A stretch of 64,000 nt of DNA from Flavobacterium agrisoli. GTDB taxonomy: Bacteria; Bacteroidota; Bacteroidia; Flavobacteriales; Flavobacteriaceae. Shown here piece by piece: positions 16,242 to 24,391 of this stretch (within the stretch, counting starts at the first letter, position 1; each line of letters starts with the position of its first letter). Under the pieces are notes generated by a model. That model was not told the DNA's origin and did not search any database. It worked only from the letters and a program-made list of their open reading frames with translations. The DNA is taken from contig NZ_JAEHFV010000002.1 in assembly GCF_016522065.1 (NCBI RefSeq), forward strand, positions 620,001 to 684,000, given 5' to 3'. A program made the translations under genes and the position numbers.

Positions 16242-16667
16242 TTAATTTTTGTTTTTTGAATCAAATGCTAAAGCATACATTTTGATGTTTTTTATCATCG
16301 AAACCAATCCGTTGGCCCGTGTGGCCGATAAATGTTCTTTTAATCCAATTTCGTCAATAAAATTCATATCAGCGTCTAAAATATCGCTCGCTTTTTGGTT
16401 AGACAAAACACGAATTAAAATAGCGATAATTCCTTTAGTCAAAATGGCATCGCTATCGGCTGTAAAAACAATTTTATCGTCTTTTTGTTCGCCTTGTAAC
16501 CAAACTTTAGATTGGCATCCTTTTATTAAATTTTCGTCTATTTTGTATTCTTCTTTAATTAAGGGTAGCGTTTTTCCGAGTTCGATGATGTATTCGTAAC
16601 GTTGCATCCAATCATCAAACATTGAAAATTCGTCTACAATCTCGTTTTGTATTTCTTGTATCGTCAT
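16242..16667 (-). CDS. sufE: SufE sulfur acceptor protein
   Basis: Takes persulfide sulfur from SufS and passes it to SufB. The protein is 141 residues, as usual for SufE, with the acceptor Cys51 in IKGCQSKVWL. The C-terminal part (EIGLKEHLSATRANGLVSMI) is the typical end. It overlaps the lipoprotein gene by one base and is followed at 5 bp by sufT, so the genes are tightly coupled. Confidence 0.95.
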   Translation of the reverse strand: MTIQEIQNEIVDEFSMFDDWMQRYEYIIELGKTLPLIKEEYKIDENLIKGCQSKVWLQGEQKDDKIVFTADSDAILTKGIIAILIRVLSNQKASDILDADMNFIDEIGLKEHLSATRANGLVSMIKNIKMYALAFDSKNKN

Positions 16668-17101
16668 TAATTTGTGTTGTTTGTATTTAAAGTAACCATT
16701 AAAGTTACTAATTTTTCTATTTCTTGCGGCGGAAATCCATGATCAAAAGCAGGTGTTTCATACTTTTTTCCATTTTCTGTTATGGTAAGATGAGCAATTG
16801 CAGCTCCGTCGTAAAATCGTTTTTCGGTTGGCGCTTTTAACGTGTTTAAATTCTCTAGATTAAGTTCGTTATAAGCTGCTGTGATGTTCTTACAGTCCGT
16901 TTTACTTAATGCAATCGATTTGGTTTTTTTCGTTCGATTATTGGTGATTAAAGCCAATTTATTTTGGATAACTATTTTCTGAAAAAAACCTCGTGATTGC
17001 GCTTCATATTCGATAGTGACCTCTTTCATTTTTGGGTGTTTTTGACTCGCACAACTAGTGGTGAATAGAATGATGCAAATGAAAAGAGATAAAAATCGCA
17101 T
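16667..17101 (-). CDS. Small lipoprotein within suf operon
   Basis: Predicted lipoprotein of 144 residues, with the start at MRFLSLFICIILF and lipobox TTSC. The mature part (VTIEYEAQSRGFFQKIVIQN, TENGKKYETPAFDHGFPPQEI) has no motif I can assign. It sits between sufS (10-bp gap) and sufE (one-base overlap), an odd place for an exported protein. It may only share the transcript. Function unknown. Confidence 0.8.
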   Translation of the reverse strand: MRFLSLFICIILFTTSCASQKHPKMKEVTIEYEAQSRGFFQKIVIQNKLALITNNRTKKTKSIALSKTDCKNITAAYNELNLENLNTLKAPTEKRFYDGAAIAHLTITENGKKYETPAFDHGFPPQEIEKLVTLMVTLNTNNTN

Positions 17102-17111
17102 GATGAACAAA

Positions 17112-18326
17112 TTAGCTTAACATAGATTGGGCTTTTTTAAGAGCTTCCACCATCGAATCAATCTCTTCTTTCGTGTTATAAAAAGAAAAAGAAGCTCGAA
17201 TCGTTCCTGGAATGCCGTAAAAATTCATGATGGGTTGTGTGCAATGGTGCCCAGTTCGAACGGCAATTCCTAATTTATCAATTATAGAACCAATGTCGTA
17301 AGGGTGAATTCCTTCAATATTAAACGAAATAACGGCAGTTTTTTTCGGCGCGGTTCCGTAAATTTTTAAACCTTCAATTTCCAATAAACGTTTGGTTCCG
17401 TATGCTAATAGTTCGTTTTCGAGTTCCTGAATATTTTCAAAACCAAGCTTATTCAAATAATCAATTGCCGTTCCTAATACGATTCCTCCAGCAATATGTG
17501 GGGTTCCGGCTTCAAATTTATGCGGCAAATCGGCATAAGTAGTTTTTTCAAACGTAACTTCTTTAATCATTTCGCCTCCGCCTTGGTAAGGAGGTAATTT
17601 GTTAAGCCATTCCTCTTTTCCATATAAAATACCGGTTCCGGTTGGACCGCACATTTTATGGCCAGAAAACGCATAAAAATCGCAATCTAAATCTTGTACA
17701 TCGGGTTTTAAGTGCGGAACCGCTTGAGCCCCATCAATTAAAACGGCTGCGCCTACTTGATGTGCTTTGGCAATCATTTGTTTTACAGGATTAATCGTTC
17801 CCAATGCATTTGAAATGTGATTTACCGTAACGATTTTGGTTTTTTCGGATAATAATTTTTCGTATTCACTTTGAATTAATTCGCCATTTTCATTCATAGG
17901 AATCACTTTCAAGGTCGCGCCGGTTTTTTCACATAACATTTGCCAAGGCACAATATTGCTGTGATGTTCTAAAGCCGAAACCATAACTTCATCCCCCGAT
18001 TTTAAAATAGAAGCAAATCCATTGGCAACTAAATTTATGCCGAATGTTGTTCCCGAAGTGAATAATACTTCGTAATTGTGTTTGGCATTAATGTGATTTT
18101 GAACTTTCAAACGCGCTTCTTCGTAAGCATCTGTGGCTAATTGGCTCAATGTATGAACCCCACGATGAATGTTGGCGTTTATTTCATTGTAATATTTAGA
18201 AATAGCATCAATCACCACTTTTGGTTTTTGAGAAGTAGCTCCGTTGTCAAAATATATCAATGGTTTTCCGTTTACTTTTTGATTCAATATCGGAAAATCG
18301 GCTCTTATTTGGTGAATGTCTAACAT
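17112..18326 (-). CDS. sufS: Cysteine desulfurase SufS
   Basis: PLP enzyme that removes sulfur from cysteine for Fe-S cluster assembly. The PLP lysine is K224 in SGHKMCGPTG and the persulfide-forming Cys is C362 in RTGHHCTQP. The length of 404 is normal for group II desulfurases. It has its own promoter (TACCTTTG box 25 bp upstream) after a terminator behind sufD, so it begins a second transcription unit that runs through sufE and sufT. Confidence 0.97.
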   Translation of the reverse strand: MLDIHQIRADFPILNQKVNGKPLIYFDNGATSQKPKVVIDAISKYYNEINANIHRGVHTLSQLATDAYEEARLKVQNHINAKHNYEVLFTSGTTFGINLVANGFASILKSGDEVMVSALEHHSNIVPWQMLCEKTGATLKVIPMNENGELIQSEYEKLLSEKTKIVTVNHISNALGTINPVKQMIAKAHQVGAAVLIDGAQAVPHLKPDVQDLDCDFYAFSGHKMCGPTGTGILYGKEEWLNKLPPYQGGGEMIKEVTFEKTTYADLPHKFEAGTPHIAGGIVLGTAIDYLNKLGFENIQELENELLAYGTKRLLEIEGLKIYGTAPKKTAVISFNIEGIHPYDIGSIIDKLGIAVRTGHHCTQPIMNFYGIPGTIRASFSFYNTKEEIDSMVEALKKAQSMLS

Positions 18327-18351
18327 AATTTATTTAGAAAAAATCCAGTTA

Positions 18352-18385
18352 CAAAGGTACTAAATCTAAAATTGTTTTGAGGCAA
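18352..18385 (-). promoter_or_regulatory. Internal suf promoter driving sufS
   Basis: On the minus strand, TTG (18385-18383), a 23-bp spacer and TACCTTTG (18359-18352) fit the Bacteroidota consensus. It lies between the sufD terminator and the sufS start. Confidence 0.65.
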
Positions 18386-18415
18386 TTCTATTGCCGTATT
18401 GCTTTTAAGAAAGAG

Positions 18416-18454
18416 AAAAGGCGCAAAGTTTAGCATGTAACTTTAGCGCCTTTT
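18416..18454 (-). terminator. Terminator between sufD and sufS
   Basis: Stem AAAAGGCGCAAAGTT / AACTTTAGCGCCTTTT with one bulged base and an 8-nt loop. On the minus strand it is followed by TTTTCTCTTTCTT. It separates the sufB-TA-sufC-sufD unit from the sufS unit. Confidence 0.82.
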
Positions 18455-18476
18455 CAATTATATACTATTCCATTTT

Positions 18477-19793
18477 TCACAAATCAAATCCTAATTTAAC
18501 CCCTAATTTCATGGCGATAATTTTAGTAATTCGTTGTTTTAATTCTGGAATTTTGATGCTTTCTATTACAGCATTTGAAAAGGCATACATTAAAAGTGCT
18601 TTGGCTTCTTTTTTCGGGATTCCACGAGATTGCATGTAAAACATTGCGGTTTCGTCTAATTGCCCGATAGTACACCCGTGTGAGCATTTTACATCATCTG
18701 CAAAAATTTCCAATTGTGGTTTTGCATTGATCGTAGCTTTATCGCTTAATAAAATATTGTTGCTTTGTTGAAACGCATTGGTTTTTTGAGCGATTTTATC
18801 AACAAAAACTTTTCCGTTAAAAACACCTGTTGCTCGATCGTTAAAAATACCTTTATAATCTTGGAAACTCTCACAGTTTGGTTGTGCGTGGTTTACCAAA
18901 GTATAATGGTCAACATGTTGTTTTTCGCCAATAATTGAAATTCCATTTAAGGTGCTTGTTAAATGCTCTCCAAAATGATAAAAATTCAAGTTATTGCGTG
19001 TAATGTTTCCTCCAAATGAAAAGGTATGTACCGAAGCGTGACTTTCTTGCTGTTGCGAAACATAAGTATTGTCAATTAAATTGGCTTCGTTGCTATCGTT
19101 TTGAATTTTGTAATAATCAACAATAGCCCTTTTTTGAGCAAAAATTTCGGTTACCGAATTGGTTAAAACCGGATTTTGATTCAAACTTTGGTGGCGTTCG
19201 ATAATTTGTACATGCGAATTTTCGCCAACGATAACCAAGTTACGAGGTTGAACCATCAGCGCCGCTTCGTTACCTGTCGATAAATACATGATTTCGATGG
19301 GTTTGTCGGCTACTTTTTTTGGTGGAATATTAATGAAAGCGCCTTCTGATGCAAATGCCGTGTTTAAAGATGTTAAACTATCGTCTTTGCTGGCAATTTG
19401 ATTAAAATAGCGATCAATAACCATTTTGTATTTAGGCTTGGTCAAAGCAGATGACATCAAACAAACGTCAATTCCGTCGTGGGTAGTTGATGATAAATGC
19501 GAACTAAAAACCCCATCGATAAAAACTACTTTATACGTGTCAATTTCATGGATAAAGTATTTTTTTACCTGATTGAATTCGATTGCACTTTCTTTTTTAG
19601 GGAAAACGGTAAAATCGTTTTTCAAAACTGTATTTAAAGAAGTGTATTTCCACGCTTCTTCTTTTTTAGTTGGAAATCCTTTGTTCTCGAAGTTTTTTAA
19701 AGCTTGCGTTCTAATGTCATGAAGAGGACTGTGTACGTCGACACGTTCTTCAAATGCCATGAAAGACGCTATTAATTTTTCTTTTAAATCCAT
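18477..19793 (-). CDS. sufD: Fe-S assembly scaffold protein SufD
   Basis: Partner of SufB in the SufBC2D scaffold complex. The start was set at MDLKEKLIASFMAFEE (438 residues). A longer frame adds 20 codons that merely translate the AGTTGTG repeat upstream. The C-terminal SufBD core carries KCSHGCTIGQLDETAMFYMQSRGIPKKEA, with the His and Cys typical of SufD. The gene follows sufC by 67 bp and is closed by a strong terminator. Confidence 0.95.
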   Translation of the reverse strand: MDLKEKLIASFMAFEERVDVHSPLHDIRTQALKNFENKGFPTKKEEAWKYTSLNTVLKNDFTVFPKKESAIEFNQVKKYFIHEIDTYKVVFIDGVFSSHLSSTTHDGIDVCLMSSALTKPKYKMVIDRYFNQIASKDDSLTSLNTAFASEGAFINIPPKKVADKPIEIMYLSTGNEAALMVQPRNLVIVGENSHVQIIERHQSLNQNPVLTNSVTEIFAQKRAIVDYYKIQNDSNEANLIDNTYVSQQQESHASVHTFSFGGNITRNNLNFYHFGEHLTSTLNGISIIGEKQHVDHYTLVNHAQPNCESFQDYKGIFNDRATGVFNGKVFVDKIAQKTNAFQQSNNILLSDKATINAKPQLEIFADDVKCSHGCTIGQLDETAMFYMQSRGIPKKEAKALLMYAFSNAVIESIKIPELKQRITKIIAMKLGVKLGFDL

Positions 19794-19800
19794 TTTTAAT

Positions 19801-19835
19801 AGTTGTGAGTTGTGAGTTGTGAGTTGTGAGTTGTG
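19801..19835. repeat. Heptamer tandem repeat upstream of sufD
   Basis: Five exact copies of AGTTGTG (CACAACT on the coding strand) end 7 bp before the sufD start codon. The period is 7 bp with no variation. Confidence 0.95.
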
Positions 19836-19860
19836 AAAACTTTTAACTTTCAACTGTAAA

Positions 19861-20607
19861 CTAGTTTTCGGCTTTAATCCAATCGTATCCTTTTTCTTCT
19901 AATTCGTAAGCCAATTCTTTTCCGCCTGATTTTACAATTTTTCCTTTGTATAAAACGTGTACAAAATCCGGAACAATATAATCGAGTAAACGTTGGTAGT
20001 GTGTAATTACGATAATTGCGTTTTTCTCACTTTTTAGTTTATTTACTCCGTTAGCCACAATTCGTAACGCATCGATATCTAAACCTGAATCTGTTTCGTC
20101 AAGGATGGCTAATTTTGGCTCTAACATTGCCATTTGAAAAATCTCATTTCTTTTTTTCTCTCCTCCCGAAAAGCCTTCGTTTAACGAACGCGATAGAAAC
20201 TTACGGTCAATTTCTAATAATTCTGATTTTTCACGAATTACTTTTAGCATTTCGTTGGCTGGCATTTCTTCTTGACCATTAGCTTTACGAGTTTCGTTGA
20301 TAGCTGTTTTCATAAAGTTGGTTACCGAAACCCCTGGGATTTCAACAGGATATTGGAACGATAAGAAAACTCCTTTGTGCGCTCTTTCTTCTGGAGCTAA
20401 ATCGGCTAAATCTTCGCCATCAAGGAAAACTTCCCCTTCTGTTACGTCAAAATTTTCATTTCCAGCAATAACAGCCGATAAGGTACTTTTTCCAGAACCG
20501 TTTGGCCCCATGATTGCGTGCACTTCACCCGCTTTAACTTCTATATTGATTCCTTTAAGGATTTCTTTATCGCCAATTGAGGCGTGAAGGTTTTTTATTG
20601 ATAACAT
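19861..20607 (-). CDS. sufC: Fe-S assembly ATPase SufC
   Basis: ABC-type ATPase that powers the SufBCD scaffold. Walker A is GPNGSGKS at residues 34-41, the signature is FSGGEKKRNEI, Walker B is LAILDETDSGLD, and the switch His is in VITHYQR. At 248 residues the length is standard. It starts 18 bp after the toxin gene, so it is separated from sufB by the toxin-antitoxin pair. Confidence 0.97.
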   Translation of the reverse strand: MLSIKNLHASIGDKEILKGINIEVKAGEVHAIMGPNGSGKSTLSAVIAGNENFDVTEGEVFLDGEDLADLAPEERAHKGVFLSFQYPVEIPGVSVTNFMKTAINETRKANGQEEMPANEMLKVIREKSELLEIDRKFLSRSLNEGFSGGEKKRNEIFQMAMLEPKLAILDETDSGLDIDALRIVANGVNKLKSEKNAIIVITHYQRLLDYIVPDFVHVLYKGKIVKSGGKELAYELEEKGYDWIKAEN

Positions 20608-20625
20608 TGTGTTGTCTTTTGTTTA

Positions 20626-20895
20626 TTAATAATGTCCTTTCAGGGAAAGGATATTTAATATTTCTATTGTATTTTCATCTTTAATTTCATAAACCAATCG
20701 GTGTTCTTTGTCAATTCTTCTTGACCAAACTCCAGAAAGCTTATGTTTTAGTTGTTCGGGCTTTCCTATTCCATGAAATGGATGAAGGAGTATATCATCA
20801 ATCAAGGAATTGATTCTTTTCAAAATATTTTTATTACCCGATTTGACCCAAAAATCGAAATCTTTCTTAGCTTTCGGAGTAAATATTATTTGCAT
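20626..20895 (-). CDS. yoeB: Txe/YoeB family ribosome-dependent mRNA endonuclease toxin
   Basis: RelE-fold toxin that cleaves mRNA in the ribosomal A site. It is 89 residues, like YoeB, with the family core HPFHGIGKPEQLKHKLSGVW, SRRIDKEHRLVYEI and the C-terminal HY. Likely catalytic residues E47, R66, H88 and Y89 are all present, so it appears intact. It overlaps the antitoxin by 10 bp and lies 18 bp before sufC, making it part of the sufB-sufC-sufD transcript. Confidence 0.93.
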   Translation of the reverse strand: MQIIFTPKAKKDFDFWVKSGNKNILKRINSLIDDILLHPFHGIGKPEQLKHKLSGVWSRRIDKEHRLVYEIKDENTIEILNILSLKGHY

Positions 20896-21092
20896 AAAGC
20901 TTTTATTTCCTCAATAGTCATTTTTATGCCACGTCCTTCACGAATGTCTTTTTGACCTTCTAAAATTTCTTTAACAAATTCAGGATTGTAGGGTTTCTCT
21001 TCTTTTTCAACAATTTCAAAACCCAATGATTTTGCCAGCGATTTTAAAACTGGAAAATCTTTTTTCTTTACGTTTTTTAAAATGATGTCCAT
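20886..21092 (-). CDS. Antitoxin of the YoeB-type pair
   Basis: Protein of 68 residues directly upstream of, and overlapping, the toxin gene. The N-terminal part (MDIILKNVKKKDFPVLKSLAKSLGFEI) could form a beta-helix DNA-binding or dimer unit. The charged C-terminal part (PEFVKEILEGQKDIREGRGIKM) would wrap the toxin. It resembles the short DUF2683-type antitoxins of Bacteroidota and not the longer Phd/YefM type. Antitoxin function is inferred from position and size. Confidence 0.82.
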   Translation of the reverse strand: MDIILKNVKKKDFPVLKSLAKSLGFEIVEKEEKPYNPEFVKEILEGQKDIREGRGIKMTIEEIKALCK

Positions 21093-21109
21093 AGCAAAGC
21101 GTTTAATTA

Positions 21110-22558
21110 TTATCCAACAGAACCTTCCAAAGAAATCTCCAGTAATTTTTGAGCCTCTACTGCAAACTCCATAGGTAATTTGTTTAATACATCTTTACTG
21201 AAACCGTTTACGATTAAGGCAATGGCTTTTTCAGTTGGAATACCACGTTGGTTGCAATAGAAAACTTGATCTTCACCAATTTTACTGGTTGTCGCTTCGT
21301 GTTCGATTTTAGCTGATGGATTTTTACTTTCGATATACGGGAAAGTATGTGCACCACAATTATTACCCATCAAAAGCGAATCACATTGAGAAAAGTTACG
21401 TGCGTTTTCGGCTCTCGGGCTAATTTGTACTAATCCTCTATAACTGTTTTGCGATTTTCCGGCCGAAATTCCTTTAGAAATAATGGTCGATTTGGTGTTT
21501 TTACCCAAATGGATCATTTTGGTTCCAGTGTCTGCTTGTTGGTGGTTGTTGGTTACAGCAATAGAGTAAAATTCACCAATTGCGTTGTCTCCCTTTAATA
21601 CACAAGATGGGTATTTCCAAGTTACGGCAGATCCTGTTTCAACCTGTGTCCAAGATATTTTAGCATTGGTTTCGCATAAACCACGTTTGGTTACAAAGTT
21701 GTAAACTCCACCTTTACCTTCTTTATTTCCTGGGAACCAGTTTTGAACGGTTGAATATTTAATTTCGGCATCATCCAAAGCAATTAATTCTACCACAGCG
21801 GCGTGCAATTGGTTTTCATCACGACTTGGTGCAGTACATCCTTCTAGATACGAAACATAACTTCCTTCGTCTGCGATTACTAAAGTTCTTTCAAATTGCC
21901 CAGTTCCGGCTTGGTTGATACGGAAATAAGTTGATAATTCCATAGGGCATTTTACACCTTTTGGAATGTAGCAAAAACTTCCATCCGAAAAAACGGCTGA
22001 GTTTAACGCGGCGTAAAAGTTGTCTTTTTGCGGAACAACCGTTCCTAAATATTTACGAACTAACTCGGGGTGTTCTTGAATTGCTTCTGAAATAGGGCAA
22101 AAAATAATGCCTTTTTCGGCCAATGTCTTTTTAAAAGTAGTAGCGACCGAAACCGAATCTACCACGATATCCATGGCAACATTGTTCATCATTTTTTGTT
22201 CGTCTACGGAAATTCCTAACTTTTTATACATTTCTAAAAGTTCAGGATCAACATCGTCTAACGTTTTGTTTGGGTCTACAGCTTTAGGAGCGGAGTAGTA
22301 CGAAATAGCTTGAAAATCAGGTTTTTCGTAATGTACATTTGCCCACTCTGGCTCAATCATGGTTTCCCACGCGCGAAAGGCTTCAATACGCCAATCGGTC
22401 ATCCATGCTGGCTCTCCTTTTTTTAACGATATAGCACGAACAATTTCTTCATTTAAACCAATAGGAAACGTCTCCGATTCTATATTGGTATAAAATCCGT
22501 ATTCGTACTCTTTGGTTTCGAGTTCGATTTTTAAATCGTCTTCAGTGTATTTGCTCAT
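21110..22558 (-). CDS. sufB: Fe-S assembly scaffold protein SufB
   Basis: Core scaffold on which the cluster is built, in complex with SufC and SufD. The length of 482 is standard. The diagnostic C-terminal region is present: [24 protein letters not shown], then [21 protein letters not shown], with the Cys, His and Glu used for sulfur transfer and cluster assembly. It is first in its unit; the 190-bp AT-rich gap upstream holds paired repeats. The antitoxin gene starts 17 bp after its stop. Confidence 0.97.
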   Translation of the reverse strand: MSKYTEDDLKIELETKEYEYGFYTNIESETFPIGLNEEIVRAISLKKGEPAWMTDWRIEAFRAWETMIEPEWANVHYEKPDFQAISYYSAPKAVDPNKTLDDVDPELLEMYKKLGISVDEQKMMNNVAMDIVVDSVSVATTFKKTLAEKGIIFCPISEAIQEHPELVRKYLGTVVPQKDNFYAALNSAVFSDGSFCYIPKGVKCPMELSTYFRINQAGTGQFERTLVIADEGSYVSYLEGCTAPSRDENQLHAAVVELIALDDAEIKYSTVQNWFPGNKEGKGGVYNFVTKRGLCETNAKISWTQVETGSAVTWKYPSCVLKGDNAIGEFYSIAVTNNHQQADTGTKMIHLGKNTKSTIISKGISAGKSQNSYRGLVQISPRAENARNFSQCDSLLMGNNCGAHTFPYIESKNPSAKIEHEATTSKIGEDQVFYCNQRGIPTEKAIALIVNGFSKDVLNKLPMEFAVEAQKLLEISLEGSVG

Positions 22559-22748
22559 TGTTTAAATTTAAAGATTGAAAAATTTAAAGATTGAAATACT
22601 TCTTGAAATTTTTAATCATTTATTGATTCTAATTATAGAATTTAATTCTTATGTAAATGTGTTTTAAACTTATAAAGATTTTTATTTAACTATTCTTGAT
22701 TTTTTTAATCTTTAAATAATTAAATTTTTAAATCTTTATAATTAATTT
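22559..22748. repeat. AT-rich gap before sufB with 17-bp repeats and inverted copies
   Basis: Next to the sufB start, AAATTTAAAGATTGAAA occurs twice in tandem (about 22564-22598, period 17). On the far side AATCTTTAAAT and AAATCTTTATAAT are partial inverted copies, so the region can form a large stem. No full TAnnTTTG box was found. Confidence 0.7.
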
Positions 22749-23078
22749 TTATAAAGAGAATGACTCTCCGCATCCGCAAGTTCTACTTGCATTTGGATTG
22801 TTAAAAACGAAACCTTTTCCGTTTAAACCACCCGAATATTCTAAGATAGTGCCGGCTAGATACAGAAACGATTTTTTCTCAACGGCAATCTTAATGTCAT
22901 TATCTATAAAAATTTTATCATCATCTCCTTTGGTTTTGTCAAATTTTAAATCGTAAGACAAACCAGAACATCCACCGCTTTTTACACCAACTCGTACATA
23001 GTCTTGTGCGGCATCAAAACCATCGTCTTGCATTAAATCGATGATTTTCTTTTTGGCAGTATCAGAAACCTTTATCAT
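22749..23078 (-). CDS. sufA: A-type Fe-S carrier (SufA/IscA/HesB family)
   Basis: Carries assembled clusters to target proteins. Start placed at MIKVSDTAKKKI, giving the normal 109 residues; the open frame continues 33 codons upstream but that part is not homologous and crosses the -7 promoter box. The three cluster ligands are present: C37 in SGGCSGLSY, and C101 and C103 in TCGCGESF. It precedes sufB by 190 bp and has its own -7 box. Confidence 0.95.
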   Translation of the reverse strand: MIKVSDTAKKKIIDLMQDDGFDAAQDYVRVGVKSGGCSGLSYDLKFDKTKGDDDKIFIDNDIKIAVEKKSFLYLAGTILEYSGGLNGKGFVFNNPNASRTCGCGESFSL

Positions 23079-23107
23079 TGTTGTATTGATTACATCTAAA
23101 TTGACTG

Positions 23108-23115
23108 CAAAGATA
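23108..23115 (-). promoter_or_regulatory. -7 element of the sufA-like gene
   Basis: The minus strand reads TATCTTTG, a full consensus match, 29 bp upstream of the chosen sufA start. This supports that start over the longer frame. Confidence 0.55.
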
Positions 23116-23355
23116 GTGTTTAAAAATCTTTTTTTCATAGTGCTTTGCATTATTATAACAAATGCACTGATAGACAAATTTTATTTTAACGTTTTAAAAA
23201 CAGACGTGGTTTTTAATTTTCTGTAATAAACACAACACGGGTTTTTAAGAATGTTTTGTTTACTGGTCAGAATGTTAATTTTTTAAACTTGCTTTTTCTT
23301 TTTGGGTAAAAAATGTCTTTTTTTTCATTTTATGCTTAAATATTTTTTAATAGAT

Positions 23356-23400
23356 ACGTATTTATACGTGATAGTTTTTGCTTCACAGGATTTATTTTTG
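23356..23400 (+). promoter_or_regulatory. Palindrome and -7 box before the coiled-coil protein gene
   Basis: ACGTATTTATACGT (23356-23369) is a perfect palindrome with a TT centre. It is followed 23 bp later by TATTTTTG (23393-23400), a full -7 match 19 bp before the start codon. The palindrome is positioned like an upstream operator. The rest of the 341-bp gap shows only the sufA -7 box and a GGTCAGAA word. Confidence 0.45.
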
Positions 23401-23419
23401 CCAAAACAAACCAAATCTT

Positions 23420-24313
23420 ATGAAAACCTTTTCTAAAACCATTTTAATTCTATTTGGTGCTACTTTTATTATTTACTTAGTGAGTATATTCACCATGCGT
23501 TCTCATTTTAAGAAGGATGTAGCGCATTTTAAAAAAGAATATCAGGCGGTAAATGCCCAAAAAGAAAAAATCCTGGATTCTTTATATCTTTTAAAAGCGT
23601 CTTATCAGATTGCAATTTCAGAAAACACTTCGTTGGCAGCCGAATTGGCAGTTGAAAAAAATAATGTGGAGTTGTTAATGCAAGAGATTAAAAATACCGA
23701 AAATTTGAGTCCACAACAATTGAGTAATTTCTTAATTCGGTACCGTAAATTGCAAACTACTATGGATATTCGTGCGGCCGAAATTAAAAAATTGAAGTCG
23801 CAGAATAAAAATTTGCTTTCGGAAATTGAAACGCAAAATGTAAAAATGTACCATCAAAGTTTGCAAAAAGATACTCTGATTCGGCAAAAAGAAGAATTAA
23901 TTACTAAGGTAGAAAAAGCAGAGAATTTGATTTTAAAAGATTTTAAATTGCTTGGTATCAAACAAAAAAAAGCCGATGATGCCATGATTACAGATAAATC
24001 TAGTAAAATAGATAAATTGGTTGTTAGTTTTTTGGTGCAAGCCAATGCGTTAGCCAAAGCAGGCGTTAAATCGTATTTTGTGCAAATTATTGATCAAAAC
24101 AATTTGATTTTAGGCGAGCGGGCATCAGTAATTTTGGCCGATAAAAAGAAGTTGATTTACAGTTTTGCAATGGATGTTAATTATCAAAATAAAGATGTAA
24201 CGGCTTTTGGTTTTTTAAATCCGTATGAAAAACGTTTCGGTAAAGGAACCTACTTTTTGAAAATTTTTGACAATACCAATTTGATAGGAAGCTCTAGCTT
24301 GACCATTCAGTAA
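23420..24313 (+). CDS. Unknown membrane-anchored coiled-coil protein
   Basis: I do not recognise a characterised family. Start at MKTFSKTILILFGATF (297 residues). One membrane helix (about residues 5-24, ILILFGATFIIYLVSIF) is followed by a long helical coiled coil (about 30-190, rich in K, E, Q and L heptads). The C-terminal 100 residues look beta-rich (VKSYFVQIIDQNNLILGERA, FGKGTYFLKIFDNTNLIG), like a small sandwich domain outside the membrane. Relatives seem common in Flavobacteria and are sometimes loosely labelled as chromosome-partitioning proteins, for which I see no support. Single gene. Confidence 0.75.
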   Translation: MKTFSKTILILFGATFIIYLVSIFTMRSHFKKDVAHFKKEYQAVNAQKEKILDSLYLLKASYQIAISENTSLAAELAVEKNNVELLMQEIKNTENLSPQQLSNFLIRYRKLQTTMDIRAAEIKKLKSQNKNLLSEIETQNVKMYHQSLQKDTLIRQKEELITKVEKAENLILKDFKLLGIKQKKADDAMITDKSSKIDKLVVSFLVQANALAKAGVKSYFVQIIDQNNLILGERASVILADKKKLIYSFAMDVNYQNKDVTAFGFLNPYEKRFGKGTYFLKIFDNTNLIGSSSLTIQ

Positions 24314-24357
24314 TAGTTTTAATCTTTTTTTTATTCGGAAACACCTCTTTATTTTTC

Positions 24358-24365
24358 TAGATTTG
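24358..24365 (+). promoter_or_regulatory. -7 element of the MBL-fold gene
   Basis: TAGATTTG matches TAnnTTTG and lies 26 bp upstream of the start codon. No clear -33 TTG. Confidence 0.5.
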
Positions 24366-24391
24366 TTAGTAGAATTTCAAATCAAAGTAAG

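Noticed and set aside
19801-19835. Repeat array as a CRISPR remnant
   Set aside because: Units are 7 bp with no spacers, and no cas gene is present.
19801-19853. SufD reading frame beginning 20 codons upstream (product with HNSQLTTHNSQL)
   Set aside because: The extension is only the translation of the AGTTGTG array; family alignment by eye begins at MDLKEKL.
15913-23078. Riboswitch or IscR-type site controlling suf
   Set aside because: I found no recognisable riboswitch core or known IscR/SufR box in the leaders; only -7 boxes and repeats are supported.
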